A stretch of 64,000 nucleotides of DNA from Hyphomicrobiales bacterium (GTDB lineage: Bacteria > Pseudomonadota > Alphaproteobacteria > Rhizobiales > Rhizobiaceae): contig UBTY01000026.1 of assembly GCA_900468535.1 (NCBI GenBank), positions 124,001-188,000 on the forward strand, given 5' to 3'. Position 1 is the first letter of the stretch. Every line of letters begins with the position of its first letter. The notes below the pieces were generated by a model, which was not told where the DNA came from, did no database searches, and saw nothing but the letters and a program-made list of their open reading frames with translations. A program made the translations under genes and the position numbers. Shown in pieces: positions 7,827-18,261 of this stretch.

Positions 7827-9317
7827 ATGAACCAGTCTCATTCCTTGACGCTCAATGACGAATTCGATGGAGACACCCTCCACGAAGAGTGCGGCGTCTT
7901 CGGTATCCTTGGCCATGACGATGCGTCGACCCTGACGGCGCTCGGCCTGCATGCCCTTCAGCATCGCGGGCAGGAAGCAGCCGGTATCGTCTCTTTCGAC
8001 GGACTGCGCTTCCACTCCGAGCGGCATATGGGCCTGGTCGGCGATCACTATACCAATCCGACCACCCTCGCCCGCCTGCCGGGCAATATCTCGATCGGCC
8101 ACAATCGCTATTCCACAACAGGCGAAGTCGCGCTCCGCAACGTGCAGCCGCTCTTTGCGGAACTTGAAGTCGGCGGCATCGCGATTGCCCATAACGGCAA
8201 CTTCACCAACGGCCTGACCCTTCGCCGCCAGTTGATCGCAGGCGGCGCCATCTGTCAGTCAACCTCCGACACGGAAGTCGTTCTCCACCTCATCGCCCGC
8301 TCGCGCTACACCTCGACCGCCGACCGCTTCATCGATGCGATCCGTCAGATGGAAGGTGGCTATTCGATGCTCGCCATGACGCGCACCAAGCTCATTGCGG
8401 CGCGCGACCCCACCGGTATCCGTCCGCTGGTCATGGGTGAGCTCGACGGCAAGCCGATCTTTGCTTCGGAAACCTGTGCACTCGACATCATCGGCGCGAA
8501 GTTCATTCGCGACGTCGAGAACGGCGAAGTCATCATCTGCGAGATCCAGCCTGACGGTTCGATCTCGATCGACGCGCGCAAGGCCGGCAACGGCCAGCCT
8601 GAGCGCCTCTGCCTCTTTGAATATGTCTACTTCGCCCGGCCGGACTCGGTCGTCGGCGGCCGCAGCGTCTATGTTGCCCGCAAGAACATGGGCATCAACC
8701 TTGCCAAGGAAGCGCCCGTCGACGCCGACGTTGTCGTTCCTGTTCCGGATGGCGGCACGCCGGCAGCACTCGGCTACGCCCAGGAAAGCGGCATTCCCTT
8801 CGAATACGGCATCATCCGCAACCACTATGTAGGCCGCACCTTCATCGAGCCGACGCAGCAGATCCGTGCATTCGGCGTCAAGCTGAAGCACTCCGCCAAC
8901 CGGGCGATGATCGAGGGCAAGCGCGTCGTGCTCGTCGACGATTCGGTCGTGCGCGGCACCACCTCGCTGAAGATCGTACAGATGATCCGCGATGCCGGTG
9001 CCAAGGAAGTGCACCTGCGCGTCGCAAGCCCGATGATCTATTATCCTGACTTCTACGGCATCGACACGCCGGACCGCGAGAAGCTGCTGGCCAACCAGTA
9101 CGACAGCCTCGAAGCCATGTGCAAATACATCGGCGCGGACTCGCTGGAATTCCTGTCGATCAACGGCCTTTATCGTGCCGTCGGCGGCGAGGATCGCAAC
9201 GATGCCCGTCCGCAGTTTACCGACCACTATTTCACCGGCGACTATCCGACCCGCCTCCTCGACAAGGATGGCGAAACGATGGGGCGCAAGGTTTCGCTGC
9301 TGGCGACCAACGGCTGA
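7827..9317 (+). CDS. purF: Amidophosphoribosyltransferase PurF
   Basis: Catalyses the first committed step of purine synthesis, PRPP plus glutamine to phosphoribosylamine. The 496-residue protein carries an N-terminal propeptide ending before the catalytic Cys22 (EECGVFGI), as in the Bacillus-type enzymes that are processed to expose that cysteine. The glutaminase domain (HNRYSTTGE, AHNGNFTN) is followed by a phosphoribosyltransferase domain with the PRPP loop VLVDDSVVRGTTS. A clear intrinsic terminator follows at 9344-9372. Confidence 0.97.
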   Translation: MNQSHSLTLNDEFDGDTLHEECGVFGILGHDDASTLTALGLHALQHRGQEAAGIVSFDGLRFHSERHMGLVGDHYTNPTTLARLPGNISIGHNRYSTTGEVALRNVQPLFAELEVGGIAIAHNGNFTNGLTLRRQLIAGGAICQSTSDTEVVLHLIARSRYTSTADRFIDAIRQMEGGYSMLAMTRTKLIAARDPTGIRPLVMGELDGKPIFASETCALDIIGAKFIRDVENGEVIICEIQPDGSISIDARKAGNGQPERLCLFEYVYFARPDSVVGGRSVYVARKNMGINLAKEAPVDADVVVPVPDGGTPAALGYAQESGIPFEYGIIRNHYVGRTFIEPTQQIRAFGVKLKHSANRAMIEGKRVVLVDDSVVRGTTSLKIVQMIRDAGAKEVHLRVASPMIYYPDFYGIDTPDREKLLANQYDSLEAMCKYIGADSLEFLSINGLYRAVGGEDRNDARPQFTDHYFTGDYPTRLLDKDGETMGRKVSLLATNG

Positions 9318-9343
9318 TAGCCATTCGCTTTGACATTTGACCG

Positions 9344-9372
9344 AGGGGCGCTTATTGCGCCCCTTGCTTTTT
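9344..9372 (+). terminator. Intrinsic terminator after purF
   Basis: AGGGGCGC (9344-9351) pairs with GCGCCCCT (9357-9364) across a five-base loop, and a run of five T (9368-9372) follows. It lies 26 bases after the purF stop, before the SDR gene. Confidence 0.85.
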
Positions 9373-9396
9373 CAGCTATGGGGGAACCGGGGGACC

Positions 9397-10137
9397 ATGA
9401 CACTCAACCTTGAAGGCAAGATCGCGCTCGTCACCGGCGCGTCCCGCGGCATCGGCTATTTCACCGCGCTGGAACTGGCGAAAGCCGGAGCACATGTGAT
9501 TGCCTGCGCCCGCACTGTCGGCGGTCTTGAGGATCTCGATGATGCGATCAAGGCGGTTGGCGGCTCCGCGACGCTCGTTCCTTTCGACCTTGCCGACATG
9601 AACGCGATCGATGCGCTGGGCGCCTCGATCTTCGAGCGCTGGGGCAAGCTTGACATTCTCGTCGCCAATGCCGGCGTACTCGGCGTGATCTCGCCGATCG
9701 GCCACATCGAGGCAAAGACCTTCGAGAAGGTGATGAACATCAACGTGACCGCGACCTGGCGGCTGATCCGCTCGGTCGATCCGCTGCTGTCGCGCTCGGA
9801 TGCCGGTCGCGCCGTGATCCTTTCCTCCGCTGCGGCCCACAAGTGTCGCCCGTTCTGGGGTCCCTACTCCGCGTCCAAGGCTGCGGTCGAGGCGCTGGCC
9901 CGCACATGGGCCGGAGAAAGCCAGAGCACTCCGCTGCGCATCACCAGCGTCGACCCGGGCGCGACCCGCACCGCCATGCGTGCTCAGGCAGTTCCGGGCG
10001 AAAATCCCGAGACGCTGCCGCATCCGTCCGAAGTCGCCAAGGCGATCCTGCCGCTGGTCGGCCCTGATGTGACGGAAACGGGCAAGCTGTTTGTAGTGCG
10101 CGAGAACAAGCTGGTCGACTATCGCCTGCCTGCATAA
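9397..10137 (+). CDS. Short-chain dehydrogenase/reductase
   Basis: NAD(P)-dependent oxidoreductase of the classical SDR fold, 246 residues. Visible motifs are the nucleotide loop TGASRGIG (residues 15-22), NAGVLG, the catalytic serine in ILSSAAAH and YSASKAA with the Tyr and Lys. A start at 9337 is possible in frame, but it lies inside the purF terminator; ATG 9397 follows a GGGGGA site and gives the normal length. The substrate cannot be deduced. It ends 7 bases from the convergent GH25 gene. Confidence 0.9.
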   Translation: MTLNLEGKIALVTGASRGIGYFTALELAKAGAHVIACARTVGGLEDLDDAIKAVGGSATLVPFDLADMNAIDALGASIFERWGKLDILVANAGVLGVISPIGHIEAKTFEKVMNINVTATWRLIRSVDPLLSRSDAGRAVILSSAAAHKCRPFWGPYSASKAAVEALARTWAGESQSTPLRITSVDPGATRTAMRAQAVPGENPETLPHPSEVAKAILPLVGPDVTETGKLFVVRENKLVDYRLPA

Positions 10138-10144
10138 GATCCGG

Positions 10145-10924
10145 TCAATTCACCGTCGCTTCCGGGAACAGGTGCGCGAAACCTGTTTCCGATGGACACA
10201 GCGCGTTCAGATCGACTGGGCCTTGAATGCCGTCGACCGTGCCATTGTCGGCAAACTGCCAGATTGACCAATTGCGGCAATCGTTCTGGCGAGGTTCTTT
10301 AAACACGCTTCGAAGCCACAGGTAGTGGTCGGGGAACCGCGACTCGTTGCCTTTGAGATATTGATCGAAGAATTCCTGAGTGACGTAGAATATGGGTTTA
10401 TCCGGGAAGGTGCCCTTTAGTTCGGCAAAGAAGGCGTTCACCTCCGCTACCATTTCCTCCAGCGTCGGAACCTTGGGGCAATTTCCGAAGAACTCAAGAT
10501 CGACGGCAATCGGCAAGGTTCCATCTTCCCTGGGCACGGTTGCCAAAACATTCTGTGCCTGGTCCTTGCCCGGACGGCAGAAAGTGAAGAAATGGTAGGC
10601 GCCTCGAACCAGGCGCGCATCCTTCGCAAGTTGCCAATTAGCGGCGAATTTTGAGTCTCGGTGATCTCCGCCTTCGGTCGCCTTCATGATCGCGAAACGG
10701 ACGTTCGGCAGCGCGACAACCTTGTTCCAGTCGATATCGCCCTGGTGGTGGCTGACATCGATCCCCTGAATTGGGTATTTGCTGAGGGAGGGGCTGTTGA
10801 AGCGAACCATGCCGAAATCGTAGGCGAAGTATAACGCGGTGGCGACGAGAAAAATCGCTATTGCCCCAATTGCCGCATAACTCGCCTTGCGCACGTATTT
10901 CCTCCGATTTTTCAGCATCTTCAC
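10145..10924 (-). CDS. GH25-family muramidase (membrane-anchored)
   Basis: Glycoside hydrolase family 25 enzymes cut the beta-1,4 bond between N-acetylmuramic acid and N-acetylglucosamine in peptidoglycan. Of 259 residues, about 14-36 form a single membrane anchor or uncleaved signal after a basic start. The catalytic domain follows: [15 protein letters not shown], then [13 protein letters not shown] and the active-site strand [12 protein letters not shown] with its Asp/Glu pair. Length is typical. It is likely periplasmic and involved in wall turnover. There is no phage context around it. Confidence 0.9.
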   Translation of the reverse strand: MKMLKNRRKYVRKASYAAIGAIAIFLVATALYFAYDFGMVRFNSPSLSKYPIQGIDVSHHQGDIDWNKVVALPNVRFAIMKATEGGDHRDSKFAANWQLAKDARLVRGAYHFFTFCRPGKDQAQNVLATVPREDGTLPIAVDLEFFGNCPKVPTLEEMVAEVNAFFAELKGTFPDKPIFYVTQEFFDQYLKGNESRFPDHYLWLRSVFKEPRQNDCRNWSIWQFADNGTVDGIQGPVDLNALCPSETGFAHLFPEATVN

Positions 10925-11063
10925 CGTTGGCTAGATGAGATTTACGCCGCGAAGATGGCAAACAGATCGCGAGGAGCCCGTTCACACAAGCCTGGCGTTC
11001 GTCGCTGCAATCGATTCACTGGATCGATTGCTCCGGCTGGCGCCGGACCGCTTCTCACCCCCC
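10925..11063. other. First part of the GH25-cysS intergenic region
   Basis: Divergent interval between the GH25 gene and cysS. I see no convincing gene in this part; an open frame from 10935 has no ribosome site and atypical composition. The rest of the interval, up to the cysS start at 11255, holds the promoter, leader ORF and hairpin listed separately. Confidence 0.5.
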
Positions 11064-11092
11064 TTGACCAATCCCCGTTCCCGCGCCATAAA
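11064..11092 (+). promoter_or_regulatory. Candidate cysS promoter
   Basis: TTGACC (11064-11069), a 17-base spacer and CATAAA (11087-11092). This is a good match to the sigma-70 pattern used by rhizobia (CTTGAC-N17-CTATAT), with CTTGAC present as well. Transcription would start near 11098-11100, at or just before the ATG of the short cysteine-containing ORF. Confidence 0.5.
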
Positions 11093-11099
11093 ACCCGCC

Positions 11100-11144
11100 A
11101 TGAAAACGGTTATCTGCATTATCTGCCGGAAGATTATTCGCTAG
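11100..11144 (+). CDS. Candidate 14-residue leader peptide of cysS
   Basis: The ATG at 11100 opens a 14-codon [17 protein letters not shown], ending in TAG at 11142. Two of the fourteen codons are cysteine (TGC at 11115 and 11124), separated by two isoleucines, and the next gene is cysteinyl-tRNA synthetase. A hairpin (11140-11146 with 11151-11157) covers the stop codon, and a terminator-like stem with seven T follows at 11198-11227. The ATG lies at the predicted transcript start and has no Shine-Dalgarno, so it would be leaderless. Translation is not shown by the sequence; Cys-tRNA attenuation is my inference. Confidence 0.4.
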   Translation: MKTVICIICRKIIR

Positions 11145-11197
11145 CGCGCTCGCTGGCCTGGCCGTTTTCGTCTCCTGAAAAGTCCAAGATGAGAAAC

Positions 11198-11227
11198 GCC
11201 CCGGCCCGCCGGTGGCAGAGTTTTTTT
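11198..11227 (+). terminator. Terminator-like hairpin in the cysS leader
   Basis: GCCCCGG (11198-11204) pairs with CCGGTGGC (11209-11216, one bulged T) around the loop CCCG; AGAG and then seven T (11221-11227) follow. It lies only 27 bases before the cysS start, so read-through or termination here would set cysS expression. GGCCG at 11160-11164 can pair with CGGCC at 11202-11206, a possible but short alternative pairing. Confidence 0.45.
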
Positions 11228-11254
11228 CGGATCATTGCATTTGGGAGAGTAGAC

Positions 11255-12646
11255 ATGGCCGGCACGCCAGACACTAACAAGCCGGAACTGAAGCTTTACA
11301 ACACGCTGACGCGCGAAAAGACGGCCTTTGCGCCGATCGATCCGCAGAACGTCCGCATGTATGTCTGCGGCCCGACCGTCTATGATTTCGCCCACATCGG
11401 CAATGCGCGCCCGGTCATCGTCTTCGACGTGCTGTTCCGGCTGCTGAACCACGTCTATGGGGCTGAGCACGTCACCTATGCGCGCAACATCACCGACGTC
11501 GACGACAAGATCAATGCGCGTGCCCTGCGCGACTATCCCGGCCTGCCGCTCAATGACGCCATTCGCGCGGTGACGCAGAAGACCGAGAAGCAGTTCATCG
11601 ATGACGCAAAGGCGCTCGGCTGCGTTGAGCCCTCGGTCCAGCCGCGCGCGACCGACAATATCGGCAAGATGATCGAGATCATCGAAAAGCTGATCGCCAA
11701 CGGCCATGCCTACCAGGCATCGGGCGAAGTGCTCTTCGACACCAAGTCGATGGTCGATTACGGCCAGTTGTCGAAGCGCAATCTCGACGAACAGCAGGCG
11801 GGCGCCCGCATCGCCGTTGATGCTCACAAGAAGAACCCAGGCGACTTCGTCTTGTGGAAGCTCTCGAGCGAGAGCGAACCCGGCTGGGAGAGCCCCTGGG
11901 GCCGTGGCCGCCCGGGCTGGCACATCGAGTGCTCAGCGATGAGCGAACGTTACCTCGGCGAAGTCTTCGACATTCATGGCGGCGGTCTCGACCTGATTTT
12001 TCCGCACCACGAGAACGAGATCGCCCAATCGCGCTGCGCGCATGGCACGAAGGTCATGGCCAATGTCTGGATGCACAACGGCTTCCTGCAGGTCGAAGGC
12101 CGCAAGATGTCGAAGTCCGAAGGCAATTTCGTCACTATTTACGAACTGTTGCACACCGAGAAATTCGGTGGTCGGCAGTGGCCGGGCGATGTGCTGCGTC
12201 TTGCGATGCTGATGACCCATTATCGCGAGCCGATCGATTTCTCGATCAAGCGCCTCGAGGAAGCCGAACGCCTGCTTTCCAAGTGGCCGGCAGCGGACGC
12301 TGGAAGCGCGCAGCCTGACGCCGCCGTGATCAGCGCCCTGGCCGACGACCTCAACACCGTGGCGGCAATCCAGGCCTTGCATGCGCTTGCGCAGTCCGGC
12401 GATCACGCGACCTTCGCAGCGAGTGCCGCCCTGCTCGGCGTCCTGCCCGAGAAGGCGGAGATCGACGAAGCGGTTGCCATCGAGATCGACCGCCGCGTCA
12501 AGGCACGACTGGAACTGCTGAAGGCGAAGAACTTCGCCGAGGCCGACAGGATCCGCGACACGCTTCTGGCCGAAGGCATCCAGCTCAAGGACGGCAAGGA
12601 TGCGGCGACCGGCGAACGCGTGACCAAGTGGGAGGTGAAGAGGTAA
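11255..12646 (+). CDS. cysS: Cysteinyl-tRNA synthetase
   Basis: Charges tRNA-Cys with cysteine. The 463-residue class I synthetase has the HIGH-type motif in [13 protein letters not shown] near residue 45, the zinc-site segments [19 protein letters not shown] and [10 protein letters not shown], and KMSKS near residue 284 ([10 protein letters not shown]). The frame is open upstream to 10955, but ATG 11255 with a GGGAGAG site fits the family start. The 5' leader holds a candidate cysteine-rich leader ORF and a terminator-like hairpin. A RIME-like palindromic element lies directly downstream. Confidence 0.97.
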   Translation: MAGTPDTNKPELKLYNTLTREKTAFAPIDPQNVRMYVCGPTVYDFAHIGNARPVIVFDVLFRLLNHVYGAEHVTYARNITDVDDKINARALRDYPGLPLNDAIRAVTQKTEKQFIDDAKALGCVEPSVQPRATDNIGKMIEIIEKLIANGHAYQASGEVLFDTKSMVDYGQLSKRNLDEQQAGARIAVDAHKKNPGDFVLWKLSSESEPGWESPWGRGRPGWHIECSAMSERYLGEVFDIHGGGLDLIFPHHENEIAQSRCAHGTKVMANVWMHNGFLQVEGRKMSKSEGNFVTIYELLHTEKFGGRQWPGDVLRLAMLMTHYREPIDFSIKRLEEAERLLSKWPAADAGSAQPDAAVISALADDLNTVAAIQALHALAQSGDHATFAASAALLGVLPEKAEIDEAVAIEIDRRVKARLELLKAKNFAEADRIRDTLLAEGIQLKDGKDAATGERVTKWEVKR

Positions 12647-12672
12647 TCATGGTCGGCGCTGCGGCTTGCCAT

Positions 12673-12846
12673 ACCCCCCTCTGCCCTGCCGGGCATCTCC
12701 CCCCCAAGGGGGGAGATCGGCTGGACGCGCCGCTGGTCGCAAACCGGAAAAGCCCCAGCATTCTGAGAGTTGGCCATCAGGCAAAACATCCCCGCAATCC
12801 GATCTCCCCCCTTGAGGGGGAGATGTCCGGCAGGACAGAGGGGGGT
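12673..12846. repeat. RIME-like palindromic intergenic element
   Basis: Two 48-base arms, 12673-12720 and 12799-12846, are near-perfect inverted copies of each other (about four mismatches) around a 78-base centre. Each arm holds its own smaller palindrome (CTCCCCC..AAGGGGGGAG type) and a CTGYCCTGCCGGRCATCTCCCCC-like core. This matches the rhizobial intergenic mosaic elements I know (RIME/ABC-type repeats), which are short, palindromic and non-coding. It separates cysS from the DUF559-GFA operon. Confidence 0.75.
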
Positions 12847-12879
12847 GCTGCGCCTGGAATACAAACTGAGGAGCATGCA

Positions 12880-13248
12880 ATGCCACATGCACCCGTACCG
12901 CCACAACGTCGCGCGAATGCCAAACGCATGCGCAAGACCCTCACCGATGCTGAACTCAAGCTCTGGAACGAATTGCGGGCACACCGCCTGATGGGATTGG
13001 GCTTCCGCCGGCAACTGCCGATTGCCGGTTACATCGTCGACTTCGCCTGCCCGTCACATCGGTTGATTATCGAACTCGACGGATCGCAACACGCCAATGA
13101 GCTCGCGGCAGACTATGACTCGGTCCGAACGCGCCGCTTGCAAACCGCAGGCTGGACCGTCATCCGCTTTTGGAACGACGACGTGCTGCGCGACATCGAC
13201 AACGTCTGCCTGCATATTCTCGCAACGATTGGAAGGCGCGTGCCATGA
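12880..13248 (+). CDS. DUF559 family endonuclease-like protein
   Basis: 122-residue protein of the DUF559 family, related in fold to very-short-patch-repair-type nucleases. The sequence shows RRLPIAGY-like and IVDFACPSHRLIIELDGSQH segments; the Asp, Glu-Leu-Asp-Gly and His resemble the metal-dependent nuclease core. A C-terminal part WTVIRFWNDDVLRDIDNV follows. ATG 12880 has a GAGGAG site; the upstream open frame runs through the repeat element and is not coding. It overlaps the next gene by four bases. The function is not established for this family, so the nuclease role is inferred. Confidence 0.8.
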   Translation: MPHAPVPPQRRANAKRMRKTLTDAELKLWNELRAHRLMGLGFRRQLPIAGYIVDFACPSHRLIIELDGSQHANELAADYDSVRTRRLQTAGWTVIRFWNDDVLRDIDNVCLHILATIGRRVP

Positions 13249-13724
13249 CCTCAACCTACACCGGCGGATGCCAGTGCGGCGCGATCCGCTTTCGGGTTCG
13301 CGGGACGCTCAAGGATTCGTCCATCTGTCATTGTCGCATGTGCCAGAAGGCGTTCGGCGCCTACTATGCGCCGCTCGTATCCGTTCGCGGCGCGGAATTC
13401 GAGTGGACGCGCGGCGAGCGGAAGCTTTTTCGTTCCTCCAACTTCGTCCAGCGCGGCTTCTGCGCCGATTGCGGCACGCCTTTGACCTACGAGGCGCCGG
13501 ATGGAGTGGCAGTGGCGGCGGGCGCCTTCGACGATCCTTCCGCGCTTCCGCCCGTCATCCAGTTCGGCACCGAGGGCAAGATCGACTTCGTCGATCGGCT
13601 TCACGACCTGCCTGCCCGAGAGACCGATGAGGACATCGAGGCTGCGCCCTTCCTGCACGACATCGTCTCCTACCAGCACCCGGATCATGATACGTCCACC
13701 TGGCCCGAGGAGCGCAATCCGTGA
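13245..13724 (+). CDS. GFA-family zinc protein, paralogue 1
   Basis: GFA family (named for the glutathione-dependent formaldehyde-activating enzyme), 159 residues with a Mss4-like zinc fold. The Cys motifs are GGCQCGA near residue 8, CHCRMCQK, and CADCGTPL. It ends with the shared tail YQHPDHDTSTWP. The ATG overlaps the stop of the DUF559 gene (ATGA). It is the first of three adjacent paralogues, each overlapping the next by four bases. Many family members have no confirmed formaldehyde-related activity, so the substrate is open. Confidence 0.88.
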   Translation: MTSTYTGGCQCGAIRFRVRGTLKDSSICHCRMCQKAFGAYYAPLVSVRGAEFEWTRGERKLFRSSNFVQRGFCADCGTPLTYEAPDGVAVAAGAFDDPSALPPVIQFGTEGKIDFVDRLHDLPARETDEDIEAAPFLHDIVSYQHPDHDTSTWPEERNP

Positions 13725-14205
13725 CAACAACGACGGCCCTGAGCGGAGGTTGCCAATGCGGCGCGGTTCGCTACCGGGCCGTGGGCGAGCTCGGCTACCC
13801 GCACCTTTGCCACTGCCGCATGTGCCAGAAGGCGGCCGGAAACTATTTCATGCCGCTGGCATCGGCCAGGCGCGAGGATTTCACCGTAACGCGCGGCGAG
13901 CCGAAGTGGTTTTATTCGTCCGATATCGTTCGCCGCGGCTTTTGCGCCGACTGTGGCACGCCGCTTTTCTTCGACACGCCGGATGCAGACAGCATCAACA
14001 TCGTGCTCGGGTCCCTGGATAATCCTCACAGCGTCAAGCCGGTGATGCAGTCGAACACCGGACGCAGGATGAGCTGGTTCCACGAGCTCGCTGCCCTGCC
14101 CGTCGAACCGGAACCGGAGATGCCCGATCGCGAGAACGCGGTTGCGGCCAGCAATCACCAGCACCCCGACCACGACACAGCCGATTGGCCAACCGGAGCG
14201 CCAGC

Positions 14206-14209
<4 letters not shown>
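13721..14209 (+). CDS. GFA-family zinc protein, paralogue 2
   Basis: Second of three GFA-family paralogues, 162 residues, starting with GTG in a GTGA overlap with the preceding stop. Zinc motifs: GGCQCGAVRYRAVG, CHCRMCQKAAGNYF and GFCADCGTPLFFD. The tail [12 protein letters not shown] matches its neighbours. It differs from the others in the mid-region (SINIVLGSLDNP), so the three copies have diverged considerably after duplication. Confidence 0.86.
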
Positions 14210-15638
<1,429 letters not shown>

Positions 15639-15669
15639 CGAGCCCCACAAGGCCGACAGGACGACCATC

Positions 15670-17286
15670 ATGACACGCGAAAAGATCTACCTCTTCGACA
15701 CGACGCTCCGCGACGGGCAGCAGACGCCCGGCATCGACTTCTCCGTCGAGGACAAGATTGCGATCGCAAGCATGCTGGACGAGTTCGGTCTTGATTACGT
15801 CGAAGGCGGTTATCCCGGCGCCAATCCTACCGATACGGCGTTTTTCAGCGAGAAGCGCACCGCGCAGGCCCAGTTCGTCGCCTTCGGCATGACGAAGCGT
15901 GCCGGTGTTTCGGCTTCGAACGATCCTGGCCTCGCGAGCCTGCTGCAGGCCGAGAGCGACGCGATCTGTTTCGTCGCGAAGAGCTGGGACTATCACGTCA
16001 AGGTCGCGCTCGGCTGCACCAACGAGGAGAATCTCGAAAGCATTGCCGAAAGCGTCAAGGCCGCGGTCGCCGCCGGCAAGGAAGCGATGGTCGATTGCGA
16101 GCATTTCTTCGACGGCTACAAGGCAAACCCCGCCTATGCCATTGCCTGTGCCAAGACTGCCTATGACTCCGGCGCCCGCTGGGTCGTGCTCTGTGATACC
16201 AACGGCGGCACGCAGCCGCCGGAAATTCGGGCGACCATCGAGGCGCTGATCGCTGCAGGCGTTCCCGGGCACTGTCTTGGCATCCACGCGCACAACGATA
16301 CCGGCCAGGCGGTTGCCAATTCGCTGGCGGCCGTGGAGGCGGGCGTGCGCCAGATCCAAGGCACGTTGAATGGCATCGGCGAGCGTTGCGGCAATGCGAA
16401 CCTCGTGACGCTGATTCCGACGCTGGCGCTGAAGGAAACCTATTCGTCTCGGTTTGAAACCTCGATCGATACGGATCGCTTGCTGAACCTCACGCGGCTC
16501 TCGCATGCATTCGATGAGCTGTTGAACCGCTCGCCGGATCACCAGATGCCCTATGTCGGCGCATCAGCCTTTGCGACCAAGGCCGGCATCCATGCTTCCG
16601 CGCTTTTGAAGGATCCGCGTACCTATGAGCATGTGACGCCCGAAAGCGTCGGCAATTTCCGCAAGGTCATGGTGTCGGACCAGGGCGGCAAGGCGAACTT
16701 TATCAACGCGCTGAAACGGCGCGGCATCGAGGTTGGCAAGGATGACCCAAAGCTCGACCGGCTGATCGCGCTGGTCAAGGAGCGCGAGGCATCCGGCTAT
16801 GCCTATGAAGGCGCCGATGCCAGCTTCGAGCTGCTTGCACGCCGGACCCTCGGCACGATCCCGGAATTCTTCTCCGTCGAAGGCTTCCGCGTCATGGTCG
16901 AGCGACGCTTCGACTCCCACGGCCGGGTGAAAATTGTCTCCGAAGCCGTCGTGAAGATCGTCATCGACGGGCTGACGATCATGTCGGTCGCGGAAGGCGA
17001 CGGTCCTGTCAACGCGCTCGACCTGGCACTGCGCAAGGATTTCGGCAAATACCAGCATGAAATAGACGATCTTGTTCTGGCCGACTTCAAGGTGCGTATC
17101 CTCAACGGCGGCACCGAGGCCATCACCCGCGTTCTCATCGAATCCACCGATAGCGACGGCGTTCGCTGGTGGACCGTCGGCGTGTCCGAGAACATCATCG
17201 ACGCTTCGTTCCAGGCGCTGATGGATTCCGTCATCTACAAGCTGATGAAAAACCGCCAGCTCGCGGGCAAGATCGCGGCCGAATAA
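15670..17286 (+). CDS. cimA: Citramalate synthase (CimA type)
   Basis: Condenses pyruvate and acetyl-CoA to (R)-citramalate, a threonine-independent entry to isoleucine synthesis. The 538-residue protein has the DRE-TIM aldolase barrel (FDTTLRDGQQTPG at residues 9-21, IHAHNDTGQAVANSLAA) and a C-terminal LeuA-type allosteric domain. Length and internal motifs (EGGYPGANPTD, GIGERCGNANL) fit the long CimA subfamily rather than 2-isopropylmalate or homocitrate synthase. The choice between these is by recognition and is moderately secure. Confidence 0.85.
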   Translation: MTREKIYLFDTTLRDGQQTPGIDFSVEDKIAIASMLDEFGLDYVEGGYPGANPTDTAFFSEKRTAQAQFVAFGMTKRAGVSASNDPGLASLLQAESDAICFVAKSWDYHVKVALGCTNEENLESIAESVKAAVAAGKEAMVDCEHFFDGYKANPAYAIACAKTAYDSGARWVVLCDTNGGTQPPEIRATIEALIAAGVPGHCLGIHAHNDTGQAVANSLAAVEAGVRQIQGTLNGIGERCGNANLVTLIPTLALKETYSSRFETSIDTDRLLNLTRLSHAFDELLNRSPDHQMPYVGASAFATKAGIHASALLKDPRTYEHVTPESVGNFRKVMVSDQGGKANFINALKRRGIEVGKDDPKLDRLIALVKEREASGYAYEGADASFELLARRTLGTIPEFFSVEGFRVMVERRFDSHGRVKIVSEAVVKIVIDGLTIMSVAEGDGPVNALDLALRKDFGKYQHEIDDLVLADFKVRILNGGTEAITRVLIESTDSDGVRWWTVGVSENIIDASFQALMDSVIYKLMKNRQLAGKIAAE

Positions 17287-17289
17287 AGC

Positions 17290-18153
17290 TCAGGCGCCGA
17301 AAGCGAGGCCCCAGTCAGCCTCGGAATACCACTCCCTGCCCTGTCGCTCGGTTTTCCAGCGCAGGGCACGGACCTTGTCCGCCCCACCGGCATGGAAGGC
17401 CGCCTCGAGCCGCCTGTAGCAATCGAAGCCGCCCTTGATCGCCTCCCCCCAGACAAAGGCAACAGGACCAAGATATTCGGCCGCAAAGCCATGCTCCCCG
17501 CGGCGGAACAGGAAGAAGCCGGCGCAGGACGCAAGACCGGTCGGTCCTGCTGCATCGACATCGGGAACGCCGAGCGGCAGGATCAGGCGACCATCAACCT
17601 TCAACCGCTCCACCCAGGCATCGGCCGGACGGTGAGCGGCAAAGTTCACGTAGACGGCATCAACCGGTTCGAGCGGCCATTCCGACCCATTGCCATGGAC
17701 GACGCGAACGTTGTGGTACGCGCGGAGGTTTTCTTTCGCCCACGCCGCCAGTTCACCGTCGAATTCGATGGCGTCGACATGCCCAGTCTCACCAACCAGC
17801 AGGGACATGATTGCCGTGTAGTAGCCGCTACCTGCACCGATATGGCAGACGGCCTTTCCGTGGCGCAGCGCCAGCTTATGGATCCCCCGGGCATGCAGGC
17901 TCGGGCTGCCATTGTTGATACGCCGTTCGTGCTGGAGCGCAAACAAGGCGTCTTGATACACCACGGAGGGGTCTTCGGAGGTATCGACATAGCCGCCCCA
18001 TCCCGCCATCTTCCAGGGCGGCGGCCCCAGAAACCTCTCTCGCGGCACCGTCGCATATGCTTGCAGCAGCGCTTCGTCGCCTTGAGCTCCCTCCTTTGAG
18101 AGCATCTGATAGGCAAATTCCCTGCGGCAGTTGGCAAGCGCCTCCTGGTTCAT
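17290..18153 (-). CDS. Protein-L-isoaspartate O-methyltransferase-like protein
   Basis: SAM-dependent methyltransferase of the PCMT type. Of 287 residues, about 30-200 carry the domain: the family segment VPRERFLGPPPW near residue 38, motif I VCHIGAGSGYYTAIMSLLVG, EFDGELAAWAKENL and the late strand LKVDGRLILPLG. It is longer at the C-terminus than typical Pcm (about 210-220 residues), so its substrate may differ. ATG 18153 is chosen because homologous sequence seems to begin at MNQEAL; a GTG at 18189 is possible. It is convergent with cimA, only 3 bases apart. Confidence 0.8.
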   Translation of the reverse strand: MNQEALANCRREFAYQMLSKEGAQGDEALLQAYATVPRERFLGPPPWKMAGWGGYVDTSEDPSVVYQDALFALQHERRINNGSPSLHARGIHKLALRHGKAVCHIGAGSGYYTAIMSLLVGETGHVDAIEFDGELAAWAKENLRAYHNVRVVHGNGSEWPLEPVDAVYVNFAAHRPADAWVERLKVDGRLILPLGVPDVDAAGPTGLASCAGFFLFRRGEHGFAAEYLGPVAFVWGEAIKGGFDCYRRLEAAFHAGGADKVRALRWKTERQGREWYSEADWGLAFGA

Positions 18154-18261
18154 GGTCGTCACCGTCGCGATCAGCCTGCATCCATTCACCGAAATGAATT
18201 GGCCTATTCACGTCCGTTAGGTTAAGCGCATCCATAACAAGAACAAATATGGAAACACTCG

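Noticed and set aside
10145..10924. GH25 muramidase as a sign of prophage
   Set aside because: No integrase, holin, portal or tail genes are nearby, and the protein has a chromosomal-type membrane anchor.
10955..11254. 100-codon N-terminal extension of cysS
   Set aside because: It would place coding sequence over the candidate promoter and T7 run; the ATG at 11255 has a ribosome site and the family's normal N-terminus.
12628..12879. N-terminal extension of the DUF559 protein through the repeat element
   Set aside because: It would translate both arms of the RIME-like element and overlap cysS; ATG 12880 has a GAGGAG site.
12880..13248. DUF559 gene as part of a restriction or defence system
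   Set aside because: No methyltransferase, helicase or other defence gene is adjacent; it is coupled to metabolic genes.
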